A stretch of 55,266 bases of DNA from positions 1-55,266 of the forward strand of contig PYST01000268.1 of NCBI GenBank assembly GCA_003049485.1, read 5' to 3'. This document shows positions 48,501-55,266 of the stretch, one piece after another. The position numbers were made by a program, and so were the translations under genes. A model generated the notes under the pieces. It had not been told where the DNA came from. It made no database searches and saw only the letters and a program-made list of their open reading frames with translations. The stretch comes from Ophioceras dolichostomum (taxonomy: Eukaryota; Ascomycota; Sordariomycetes; Magnaporthales; Ophioceraceae). The number at the start of each line of letters is the position of its first letter. Positions within the stretch are counted from its first letter, which is position 1.

Positions 48501-51290
48501 GAAGCATCAGAAGTTGATTCCCCAGCAGACCCAACTCCAGCCTCCGAGCCAGTTCTTGGTACTGCACCTCTGGTGGAAGACAAGCCGCCACAAGAGGTTG
48601 ATTTACCCCCGGCAGATCTGGCCCCTGAAGTAGCCGCCTCCCCAGAACCGGTCACACTGGAAGCCTCTTCATCCTCAGCCCCTGAGATTGTCGATGATCT
48701 TCCTGTAACAGAACTTAAGGACGCCGATGAGGGAGATTCTAAAGCGGACGCAGCAGTGGAAGAACCAGAACTGGGCATGGAATCTCCGGTTCTGGTTGAC
48801 GCGCCGGAGGAGGACAGCGAGTCAGACAAGAAGGGCCTGCTCGCTGCTGCTGGTGCGGTTACGGCGGTCGGGGCTATTGGGGCGGTTGGGCTGGTGGCTG
48901 CCCACCAGCTTTCGGCCAAAGACAAAGGAAAGGGGAAGGAAACAAGGGAGCTTGAGGGGAGTCCCAGCAGCACTTCCCGCGAGTTGGCAGAAGAGGTGCG
49001 GTCTGTCTCATCAGCTGACTTGGCTGAATCTGCAGTCATGGCTGACGATCATGCACCTCTTTCTGAGTCCTTCACCTTGGTGGAAAAGGACGTTCCCGAA
49101 AGCTTCGACGCGACAACTACCAGTGCTCCCCAACCTGCTGCCCAAGCAAAAGGGAAGGAACGCGAAATATTCTCGGCCGGCCCGTTCTTCGTCGATTCGG
49201 CCACGCAGACCGACTTCTCCCGGCCTACCACGCCGGCCTGGCAAATCCGGCGTGGTTCAGGCAGTGAGAATAGAGCACCAACACCAGGCGTGGTGCTACC
49301 TGATTTGGAGGACACACATGCCCGGCAGATGGGCCGGGTTCGGAGCCTGCGTCGACAGCGCAAGTTGTCAGTACGGCGGGCGGAGGAGATGGTCGCTACG
49401 GCGGTCATTCTGTACGCGACGACGGAGGTGCTCAGCCCGCAGTCTTCGCCTCGTTTGGAGGCAACTCGGGCGGCGTTGGAGATGGGGGTGCCTTTGGGAA
49501 GAGCAGAAGGAGAAGAAGGACGAGGGCGAGGAGAAGAGAGAGGAGGAGCAGGCGGCGACGAGGTGGCGCCGTTGTCCCTGAGTGAAGAAATGCCAGCAGC
49601 AGGCACAGCAGACGCAGTTACAGCCAAGAGAAGAAGCATTGGGGAGCAGGAAGGAGCACTTCGCGATTCTGTTGCTGACCTCTTCTTAGACGAGCATTCC
49701 AAGGGTCCGAGATCGCCCCGGAGCGGCCACCGCTCGTCGTCGGGACGCCACTCGGGCCACCACTCATCTAGGTCGAGTCGCGACCGAGACAGCCTTCGAG
49801 ACAGCAGTTCGGGACATCACAGCCGACATCATCACCGGAGCCGACGCGACAGCGACATCTCACACCGCTCAGGCTCCGAGCACTCATCCTCGCGCCGAGA
49901 CCGGGACCGGGATCGGGATCGGGACAGACCGACTAGGCAAGACAGTGGCTACTCCGAACGGTCACACAAAGGCCGGACCCCTGAGGAGCAGGAGGCCCAC
50001 GACAAGCGCCGGGCCGAGCGGCGAGCTAAGCGGGAGGCCGAGAAGCAGAGGGAGCGTGAGGGAGGGTCCCGGTCTTCCGGTCTTGGGACGGCAGTAGCCG
50101 GGGCCGCGGTGGCAGCAGGTGTCGCGGCGGCGGCGACGGCAGCAACTACTTCAGCAGCAGCAGCAGACTCAAGCACAGCGCCCACCACAGCTACCAGCGG
50201 CAGCGGCGACAAGGCCCGAGAGCGCCGCCGCCACGAAAGGAGCAGGTCAACCAAAGATGACGCACCCCCACAGCCCGCGACCAAGAGAGTACTAAGTTTC
50301 TTCAGCTCTAAGAACGCCACCAGCGTAGTCGAGCCCAACTTCAACCTTCGCGACGGTAAAAAAGCCCCGGCAAGCAGCACCAGCGCCCCCACAGGAGAAC
50401 CACCACCATCAACCAGCGGCGGAGTTAGAAGAAGCAACACCACCAAAGAGTCGTCATCATCATCACCACCAACTCCATCATCACCCTCCGCGGCCAAGCC
50501 AGAGTCTGACAGCAGCAAACACCGCCACCGTGATCGCGATCGCGACCGCGAACGTGACCGTGACCGTGAGCACCGCGAGTCCCGTGAGTCCCGTGGTGAC
50601 CGGGATCGCGAGCGGGATCGCGAGCGGGATCGTGACCGTGATCGTGATCGCGATCGCGACCGGGACCGTGAGCGTGACCCACTGAAGCGATCAAGCACCA
50701 CCCGCTCAAGGCATGGGTCCAGCAGAACCTCGGAAGACATTACTATACCTTCGAAACTCCAGAAGGCCCGAGAAGAGGTAGCCGAGAAAGCTCGACGGGC
50801 AGCCTCGTTCGACGTGAGGAGGTCGGCCTCCATCAGGAGGGACCGGGACAAGGACCGGCCCACCCCGCCGAAGGCCAGCATCGAGGTCGCCCGCTCCTCC
50901 CCGGATCAGCCGGACAAGGACAAGGACAAGGACGTGAAGGAGAAGGAGAAGGAGGAGGAGGAGGAGGAGAAGGAGGAGAAGACGACAGGAGAAGAAGGAA
51001 AAGCACCAGCACCTACAGCAGCAGCGTCGTCGTCGAAGACTGGCTTAGAGACCAACGACCAGCATCACCGCCGGGCTCGCCTCGAGAAGAGGGCACGCCG
51101 CGCGACGTACGCCGAGGGCACGTCCGGCAGCGCGAGCAAGTCGTCTGATCGCCACCGAGACCGTGATCGGGAGCGGGATCGGGAGCGGGATCGGGACAGG
51201 GAGAGGGAGAGGGACAGGGATAGGGACAGGGGAGGCGACGAGAAGAAGGGATTCCGCGCCGTCATCAAGAGGCTCTTCACCACGTCTTAG
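27828..51290 (+). CDS. Giant repetitive acidic scaffold/tether-like protein, about 7,796 aa (2 exons)
   Basis: No named family could be assigned with confidence. Exon 1 27828-28014; intron 28015-28086 (GTGAGT donor, GCTAAT branch, AAG acceptor); exon 2 28087-51290, one uninterrupted 23.2-kb reading frame. In order: a tyrosine-containing N-terminus (MSYQEDVDVAYCPTRTNLKW) unlike the rest; Lys-rich blocks (residues about 75-245); about 6,700 residues of Glu/Ala/Pro/Val/Asp repeats (EAPAT, EEPVE, VVDEP, EPEAA units and longer ones); a less repetitive block around residues 7090-7190 including FFVDSATQTDFSRPTTPAW and RVRSLRRQRKLSVRRAEEMV; and a basic Ser/His/Arg-Asp tail ending GFRAVIKRLFTTS. Seven Ala/Val/Gly hydrophobic segments interrupt it (residues about 262-291, 692-717, 1708-1735, 5051-5084, 6369-6397, 6975-7014, 7396-7423). 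The composition predicts an extended disordered polyelectrolyte. Giant fungal 'involucrin repeat' proteins and the Woronin-body tether leashin are architectural analogues; homology is unproven. That it is a gene is near certain; function is unknown. Confidence 0.9.
28117..28640 (+). other. Lysine-rich N-terminal blocks of the giant protein
   Basis: Three clusters of lysine (AAEKKAAKKAAKKAKKAAEA, GGKKKKKSKGKKNE, and a KKSKKDSKKDKKEKDKK-type run) alternate with acidic linkers. They make this end of the protein locally basic, in contrast to the acidic body, and could serve as a nucleic-acid, membrane or partner-binding end (inference). Confidence 0.8.
28915..29172 (+). repeat. EAPAT/EAPAA pentapeptide repeat array
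   Basis: A near-continuous run of five-residue units of the form (A/V)(T/A)EAP, about 17 copies, encoded by 15-bp units (GCTCCCGCGACAGAG-like). The copies differ mainly at synonymous or conservative positions. This is the first strong repeat array in the giant protein. Confidence 0.9.
29452..29625 (+). repeat. QAEEEKVVEKP-type repeat array
   Basis: Tandem units of about 11-12 residues, QAEEEKAAEKP and QAEEEKVVEKP, shortening into QAEEKPAEEP. Very high Glu/Lys content; may form charged helices. Confidence 0.85.
33523..33597 (+). repeat. GAGCCC (Glu-Pro) and GCTGAGCCC (Ala-Glu-Pro) tandem repeat
   Basis: About six perfect GAGCCC units followed by about three GCTGAGCCC units. Near identity at the DNA level points to recent slippage expansion that stayed in frame. 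Confidence 0.9.
34981..35042 (+). repeat. Perfect 15-bp tandem repeat encoding PHEEI
   Basis: Four successive CACACGAGGAAATAC units, the last differing by one base. Identity of synonymous positions marks a recent duplication inside the giant coding frame. Confidence 0.92.
37333..37985 (+). repeat. EEIAPVEE / PAQESAPVEE irregular repeat array
   Basis: Repeats of EEIAPAQESAPVEE, EEVEEITPVQEI and related units, passing into EESAPVED/PIEDN-like units. Periods vary (about 14-21 residues) but remain in frame throughout. Confidence 0.85.
39862..40698 (+). repeat. EEPVEEP array with higher-order units
   Basis: Dozens of EEP(V/A/I/T) tetra- to pentapeptides, for example PAEEPVEEPVEEPIEKP. A higher-order marker of the type KLASEPAEIAAEEP recurs near 40072-40113, 40268-40313 and 40660-40701, and VKELAREP recurs between them. 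This indicates duplication of units of about 65 and 130 residues as well as of the short motif. Confidence 0.88.
41393..41585 (+). repeat. VAEPAVVEPAV pentapeptide array
   Basis: Units of the form (V/A)(E/A)PAV repeat about 12 times, with alternating GTT and GCC/GCT codons. Less charged than the neighbouring EEP arrays. Confidence 0.85.
44080..44990 (+). repeat. EEPVAEEP / QEPTTQEP five-residue array
   Basis: A 300-residue array of pentapeptides x(E/Q)(E/K)(P/L)(V/I/T), with segments such as EEPVAEEPAVENPIAEKP and STQEPTIQEPTTQEPVAKE. The segment STQEP recurs near 44385, 44636 and 44858, which suggests longer duplicated blocks of roughly 75-85 residues. Confidence 0.85.
44990..45112 (+). repeat. 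VVDEP 15-bp tandem repeat
   Basis: About eight units of the pentapeptide VVDEP. The first four DNA units (GTCGTTGATGAGCCG) are nearly identical and later ones diverge at third positions, giving a gradient of repeat age. Confidence 0.92.
46330..46980 (+). repeat. Long tandem repeat of about 60 residues, three copies
   Basis: The marker ADDSxERAAxTLEPxSE starts at 46401, 46665 and 46845, giving spacings of 88 and 60 codons. Each copy continues with IPxVAAES and VEDTTRxDTDPEA. The first interval carries an extra 28-codon insert that itself resembles part of the unit (TESEAIQAADEYIEA). This is the longest-period repeat in the protein. Confidence 0.88.
47445..47910 (+). repeat. EPEAA pentapeptide array
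   Basis: About 30 units of (P/F/L)EAAE, chiefly EPEAA, with interspersed EPEATVPE units and a local FEAAE/GFEAAKFEAAE variant. All units are 15 bp. Confidence 0.9.
48261..48575 (+). repeat. ETPASEPVL repeat, three copies
   Basis: Units containing VTAREAP...SPAEETPASEPVL recur with spacings of 37 and then 29 codons (VTA/VVA anchors at 48291, 48402 and 48489). This array lies just before the penultimate hydrophobic segment. Confidence 0.85.
48821..48940 (+). other. Hydrophobic segment in the giant protein (possible membrane helix)
   Basis: Sequence of the type GLLAAAGAVTAVGAIGAVGL, bounded by SDKK before and SAKDKGKGKE after. It is the longest and most hydrophobic of the seven segments. Its length (about 22 residues) would allow a transmembrane or membrane-inserted helix, but its high Ala/Gly content makes this uncertain. 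Confidence 0.55.
49690..51287 (+). other. Basic Ser/His/Arg-Asp-rich C-terminal tail of the giant protein
   Basis: About 530 residues of very different composition from the body. In order: Ser/His/Arg clusters (SGHHSSRSSRDRD), a charged helix (EEQEAHDKRRAERRAKREAE), an Ala-rich segment, KRVLSFFSSKN, two long Arg-Asp/Arg-Glu dipeptide arrays (about 50523-50685 and 51147-51235), a Lys/Glu run (50911-50990) and the end KKGFRAVIKRLF, which could form an amphipathic basic helix. RD/RE dipeptide arrays are common in RNA-processing factors, but there is no RNA-binding domain here. Confidence 0.8.
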
Positions 51291-52350
51291 AAGGACGAAG
51301 GAGGTGGAAGAGCCGAAACGAGGATGAGGAGGCGAGCTAGGAGCTGTGAGAGGGAAAGGTCACCTACGAGGAGGACGGGAAGAGAGATAGAACGGAGAGG
51401 GGAGGTTAGAGCACGGTCAAGCAGCCACTCTCGCAGAAGAGCAGTGGCTCGACTTATCCCTCCCCGAGCCGTCCTAGAGTTTGAACTCTGTCGAGTTTTA
51501 TTTGCTTTTTGAAGTTTTTTTCCTCTTTGTCTTACGCCTATTTGACTGTCTCACACAAACGATGTTTTTCTTTTCTTTTCCCACAATTGTCAACGGGGTT
51601 TAATGGATGGATGGATGGATGATACACGAGGGAACGATGATTCGCAAAAACGCACCGCACCGCAACGCATCACGTACGAGTTCAATGATTTATTACTCTG
51701 ATCAACTTTCCTATGTTTTTCTCGTTCAGGGTTTGAAGAAAAGAAAAGAGACTGCTTTTTTGCAATGCCATGCCTTTTTACAGCTGCTCAGACAATCGAT
51801 CCAGTAACTCTCCCCAAGCGCACAATATAGGAAGATGACCTCCCAAAAGAAACTAGGTACTATGCAGCCTTTCTTGTAACGGGCTGAGCGAAGGCACGAC
51901 CTGGAATGATACTGCAGATGGGGATTTATAAAGCCACCGATATATCGTCATTCTAAGGACTTAATTGCTGTGCCCTTATCTACTCGTAGTCTCCGACCTG
52001 CGTAGAACAGGTCGGGCAGGAGTTGACGACTGGAGATACCAGCGCGAGGTCACTTTGCCGCTTCCACTCGTCTCATGGAGAAACGGTGAATTGATCGATC
52101 ACCCGTATTAGTACATTTTTTTCTGTCTAGAAATCTCATCCGCCGAAACGTCAATATTTGGGGTACTTGAACTGCTGCTTATTATGCTACTTCCGATTCT
52201 CAGGGGTTGGTTTCCGTGGAGCCACCCAGCACGTGACCATGTCCCCAAGTCTCGAAGTTGTCCCCGAAAACTCCTCTCACTTCCGACTTTGCGTCGACTC
52301 AGATCGTCACCTCAGATCTTGAGGATCGACAAATAGGCAAGGGGGAAAAT
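51291..52350. other. Intergenic between giant gene and mitochondrial carrier
   Basis: About 1.06 kb holding the 3' UTR of the giant gene and the promoter and leader of the carrier. Purine-rich DNA follows the stop, then T-rich DNA at 51,490-51,590 that could contain the polyadenylation region. A GGAT microsatellite lies at 51604-51622. No gene is supported. Confidence 0.6.
51604..51622 (+). repeat. GGAT tetranucleotide microsatellite
   Basis: Four to five ATGG/GGAT units in noncoding DNA after the giant gene. Confidence 0.88.
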
Positions 52351-53553
52351 ATGGCTGCTGCCACGGAACCCAGATCCGGCGCCGCCGGCGGTGGCGGGGG
52401 GAAAAGTAGTGATGCGGTTTCTTCGGTATCCGGCGGCTCTGCCAAGAATTACAAAGGTTTCGTCGCTGGGGTGTTCTCCGGCATCGCGAAGCTCTCAGGT
52501 GAGTAAGGTAGGGAAGAAGTTCGGCCAGGTCGGCCAGGTCGGCCCGAATTCTCCAAACTACTTCGAACTGCTTCCAATGAGGGCAACTCAGAGACAGATC
52601 CGACAGATCCAGGTTGGCTGACGAAAGTGTGTCAACGTTTAGTGGGCCACCCTTTCGACACCGTCAAGGTCCGTCTACAGACGACCGACGCGTCCCGTTT
52701 CAGCGGCCCGTTGCAGTGCGTCCTGCAGACGGTGCGCAATGAGGGCGTCTTCGGGCTGTATAAGGGTGCCACACCTCCACTCGTCGGCTGGATGTTCATG
52801 GACAGCGTCATGCTGGGCAGCCTGACAGTGTACCGCCGCCTGCTTCGCGAGCACCTTTTCGACCCGCCGCTGCACCCACCTCACGCGGTCATCGAAAGCC
52901 GCGGTCCAGGCTCAGGTTCCGGCTCTGGTTCTAGCTCGGGTACAAGCTCAAACCCAAGGGCAAACGACCCCTTACCCGCCCACGGCCACGGCATCGCCGG
53001 CATCCTCGCCGGCTCGACCGTCAGCTTCATCGCCGCTCCCGTCGAGCACGTCAAGGCGCGGCTGCAGATCCAGTACGCCGCGAAGAAGTCCGAGCGGCTG
53101 TACAGCGGCCCTCTGGACTGCGTGGCCAAGATACACCGCCACCACGGCGTGCGCGGCCTGTACCACGGCCTCGGCGCCACGCTCCTCTTCCGCTCATTCT
53201 TCTTCTTCTGGTGGGGCAGCTACGACCTCATCTCGCGGTGGATGGCGCGCAACACGGGTCTCTCGGCGCCCGCCGTCAACTTCTGGGCGGGGGGACTCAG
53301 CGCACAGGTCTTCTGGATCACGAGCTACCCGAGCGACGTCGTCAAGCAGCGCATCATGACCGACCCCCTGGGCGGCGGGCTGAACGACGGGACGCCGCGG
53401 TTCGCGAGATGGAGGGACGCCGCTGCCGCCGTGTACAGGGAGAAGGGGGTGATGGGGTACTGGAGGGGGTTCCTGCCGTGCTTCCTGCGGGCGTTTCCTG
53501 CCAATGCGATGGCGTTGGTTGCGTTTGAGGGTGTTATGAGAGCGTTGCCATGA
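52351..53553 (+). CDS. Mitochondrial carrier (SLC25) family protein, Ymc/carnitine-like (2 exons, about 352 aa)
   Basis: Solute transporter of the mitochondrial inner membrane. Exons 52351-52498 and 52643-53553 are joined by a 144-bp GT..AG intron that splits a Val codon inside the first signature; 1,059 nt in frame. Three carrier repeats are visible with the Px(D/E)xx(K/R)x(K/R) signature: PFDTVKVRLQ (from residue 53), PVEHVKARLQ (182) and PSDVVKQRIM (279). Each is followed by a YKG/YHG/YWRG-type motif (GLYKGATPP, GLYHGLGAT, GYWRGFLPCFLRAFPANA). A Gly/Ser-rich N-terminal extension and a Gly/Ser loop between repeats 1 and 2 (about 52905-52950) are unusual. The overall pattern fits the carnitine/basic amino acid/Ymc group. 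The substrate cannot be fixed from sequence. The start at 52351 gives the conserved region NYKGFVAGVFSG soon after a disordered leader. Confidence 0.9.
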
Positions 53554-54033
53554 TAACAGAGCATGAGATACCATACCATAGACTGTACTACATATAACGA
53601 AGGTTGTTTGCGCAGTAATTCTTGTGTTCTAGAAATCTTAGCTCAAATGCTTCACGTTCCCCAGGCCTTGTCACATTGCCCACTCCTTTCTCATCAAACA
53701 AATTTATCTCATCAGGCTGACGAAGCAAGTAGGCTGAGGTAGTCATCCAAACGCATAGTTAGGGCAAGCATCACAGAAAGACCTAGACAGTACCGGTGCG
53801 AGGAGAGTACGTTCACATCGCCGAGAGGAGCCGAGATTGTTTCTGGAACCCCCAAGAGTCCAATGGCTTAATTTCTTTTATTTTCGCCTTTTTCCAACCG
53901 GGGGCCGCGCCGCTACAGATCCCTGCGTCAGCTTGCAATAACAGGCCGGCCGAAACCATTCCCATGCGTATGCCCCCCGAACCCCAGACTCCCAGAAAAA
54001 TGCAATGAACAGTGGCTCGGCTGCTTCCTTTCT
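53554..54033. other. Intergenic between convergent 3' ends
   Basis: 480 bp between the carrier stop and the minus-strand RPL22 stop. It should contain both 3' UTRs. No gene or strong terminator-like structure is visible. Confidence 0.65.
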
Positions 54034-54739
54034 TTACTCATCGTCCTCCTCATCGGCGTCGTTAACGACGTTGAAGAACTTGAGCTCGTAGACGCCCTTG
54101 GACGTCGAGACGACGCGAAGCCAGTCGCGAAGCTGCATCTTCTTCAGGAACTTCTTGGTACTATTATAAGAAGCGAATTTGTTTGATGAGCTTCTGGTAC
54201 TGACACATAATGCGCGCGGTGGTGAAGGGCAATGGGGTGTCTTACAGGTACTTCAGGTAGCGACCAGACAGGTCGTTGTGAGCGACGATCTCGATCTTGC
54301 CATCGGGGACCTGGGTGATGACGATCTGGTCGCCTAGGTTGCCGACGCGGCCCTCGACCTTGATCTTGTCGTTCAGGAACTTCTCGAAGGCGTTGACGTC
54401 GAAGATCTTGTCGCTGGCGGGCTGCGAAGCGTTGATGGTGAACTGGACGGACGGTGGGTTATTGGCTACCAGTTAGCAACGTGCGTGTGTCCTTGAGGGC
54501 ACCGGGAGATTGGAGGCATGTGTTGGGCTCAAGGAAGAGGGAGACTCACCTTCTTGGACGTCTTGCCGGTCTTGCCCTTGCCGGACTTCTTCTAAATTTT
54601 GAGAGACATGACCTTAGCCTACTGCTTCACGCCATTGATCTTGAGCGGGAGGGGCTAGACAAGAGCCCGACCACGCAGGAAGACCGGGGCCAACAGCAAA
54701 GCGGTGTCATCGTATACATACAGCCTGAGTGGGAGCCAT
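54034..54739 (-). CDS. rpl22: 60S ribosomal protein L22 (eL22), 4 exons, about 127 aa
   Basis: Structural protein of the large cytosolic ribosomal subunit. Minus-strand exons: 54739-54722 (18 nt, MAPTQA), 54591-54550 (42 nt, KKSGKGKTGKTSKK), 54442-54246 and 54160-54034. The introns of 130, 107 and 85 bp all follow GT..AG (GTATGT, GTGAGT and GTAAGA donors). The sum is 384 nt, in frame. Family motifs seen: FTINASQPASDKIFDV, AFEKFLNDKIKVEGRVGNLG, QIVITQVPDGKIEIVAHNDL, SGRYLKYLTKKFLKK, LRDWLRVV and the acidic end DADEEDDE. Two tiny first exons make the 5' end easy to mispredict. An alternative ATG at 54627 runs straight into a stop, while the 18-nt exon gives the expected Met-Ala-Pro start. Convergent with the mitochondrial carrier; high constitutive expression is expected. 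Confidence 0.93.
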
Positions 54740-55266
54740 TGCGACTGGTTTATTTTGTCGGGGAGTTGTGTGAGGAGGTTGGAAGAACGCAAAGAGGTAG
54801 AATCCTGCGTCTCTCTCGGTTTGTCTTGGTGGATTGACGAACTGAACTTTTTGGTGGATTGATATCTCTTTTTTGGGGCGGTATTTTCGCTGTGGGCAAA
54901 TTTGGCTGGATTAGGGTACCAACCGCCAGCTGGCCAGCAGCTGACAGGGATTAATGTGGGGCTCCCGATTGCCGAGAATATGAGCCCCTGACCCCGGGCC
55001 GTGAAGCCTCTTGGGGAGGCTGCCGAATCTGCCGGCACCCCAACAGTGGGGGGTCGCCATGCCAAGAAACAGTCCCGGAAGCCGGTACAGATCCACAGCT
55101 CATTCCGAGATCCAAACCTGATCGCTAAATTCTTGGCCATCTGCTCTGACAAGACAAGCAACCGAGCCACCAAACGTTGCCTCAGCCCCCAAAAAATTAA
55201 TGTCCCCGCAAAATTCTCTCTCCCTTTCACACCACTTTCACCACTGCACAATTATGGCCAGTTGTA
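54740..55266. other. Promoter and upstream region of rpl22
   Basis: 527 bp upstream of the rpl22 start on the minus strand, cut by the window edge. On the coding strand the leader near the start is pyrimidine-rich. I see no other gene. Confidence 0.55.
54911..54917 (-). promoter_or_regulatory. Candidate telobox (ACCCTAA) in the rpl22 promoter
   Basis: On the gene's strand the word ACCCTAA lies about 170 bp upstream of the ATG. ACCCTAA-type teloboxes bound by Tbf1-like Myb factors mark ribosomal-protein promoters in several ascomycete lineages (established for Candida). A 7-bp word is weak evidence and similar words occur elsewhere in this window (for example near 14221 and 25879), so this is a candidate only. 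Confidence 0.25.

Noticed and set aside
47408..49039. Long minus-strand open frame (about 540 codons) opposite the giant gene, and many similar ones
   Set aside because: The complement of Glu/Ala/Pro codons rarely gives stops, so antisense frames of low-complexity Ser/Ala/Gly are expected. No independent motifs or splice structure.
5335..51240. CRISPR-like or IS-type direct repeats
   Set aside because: The regular repeats are uninterrupted tandem coding repeats or microsatellites without unique spacers, in a eukaryotic genome.
52239..52350. Possible upstream starts for the mitochondrial carrier (ATG at 52239; in-frame extension from 52258)
   Set aside because: The 52239 ATG is one codon-phase question away from the gene and the in-frame extension starts only with TTG. 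The ATG at 52351 is the first proper in-frame start.
54601..54640. ATG near 54627 as start of rpl22
   Set aside because: It meets an in-frame stop immediately (ATG GCG TGA), and splicing from it would give the wrong phase. The 18-nt exon at 54739-54722 fits both phase and the usual Met-Ala-Pro N-terminus.

Overview
The window comes from a filamentous ascomycete nuclear genome (Pezizomycotina, most likely Sordariomycetes). The basis is spliced genes with short introns (mostly 70-160 bp; GT..AG ends; CTAAC/CTGAC-like branch sites), GC-rich coding sequence, CT-rich leaders, frequent TACCTACC-type words between genes, and a gene set that includes the septation kinase SepH/Cdc7. I reconstructed eight protein genes by splicing exons on the phase and on conserved protein motifs. 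No tRNA, rRNA, CRISPR or intact transposon was recognised.

Layout: (1) 127-5737, + strand, an 11-exon septation-initiation MAPKKK-like kinase (SepH/Cdc7). (2) 7845-9349, +, an ICE2-family ER membrane protein. (3) 9350-15296, nearly 6 kb with no gene I can support. (4) 15297-16128, +, a small three-exon protein of unknown function. (5) 18425-19141, -, a two-exon TEN1-like telomere-capping (CST) OB-fold subunit. (6) 22718-23816, +, the ESCRT-III core subunit Snf7/Vps32 in four exons. (7) 23817-27827, 4 kb without a supportable gene. (8) 27828-51290, +, a giant gene with one 72-bp intron and a single 23.2-kb exon. It encodes about 7,796 residues of repetitive acidic Glu/Pro/Ala sequence, broken by recurring Ala/Val/Gly hydrophobic segments and ending in a strongly basic Arg/Asp/Ser tail. 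(9) 52351-53553, +, a mitochondrial (SLC25) carrier. (10) 54034-54739, -, ribosomal protein L22 in four exons, convergent with the carrier.

These are mostly unlinked housekeeping functions (septation, ER shape and lipid control, telomere end protection, endosomal sorting, mitochondrial transport, translation), as expected for a core chromosome arm rather than a gene cluster. The part most likely to be new biology is the giant protein. It takes up over 40% of the window and looks like an extended polyelectrolyte tether or scaffold with oppositely charged ends. Its architecture recalls the giant fungal proteins labelled 'involucrin repeat' and the Woronin-body tether leashin, but I could not establish homology from the sequence alone.
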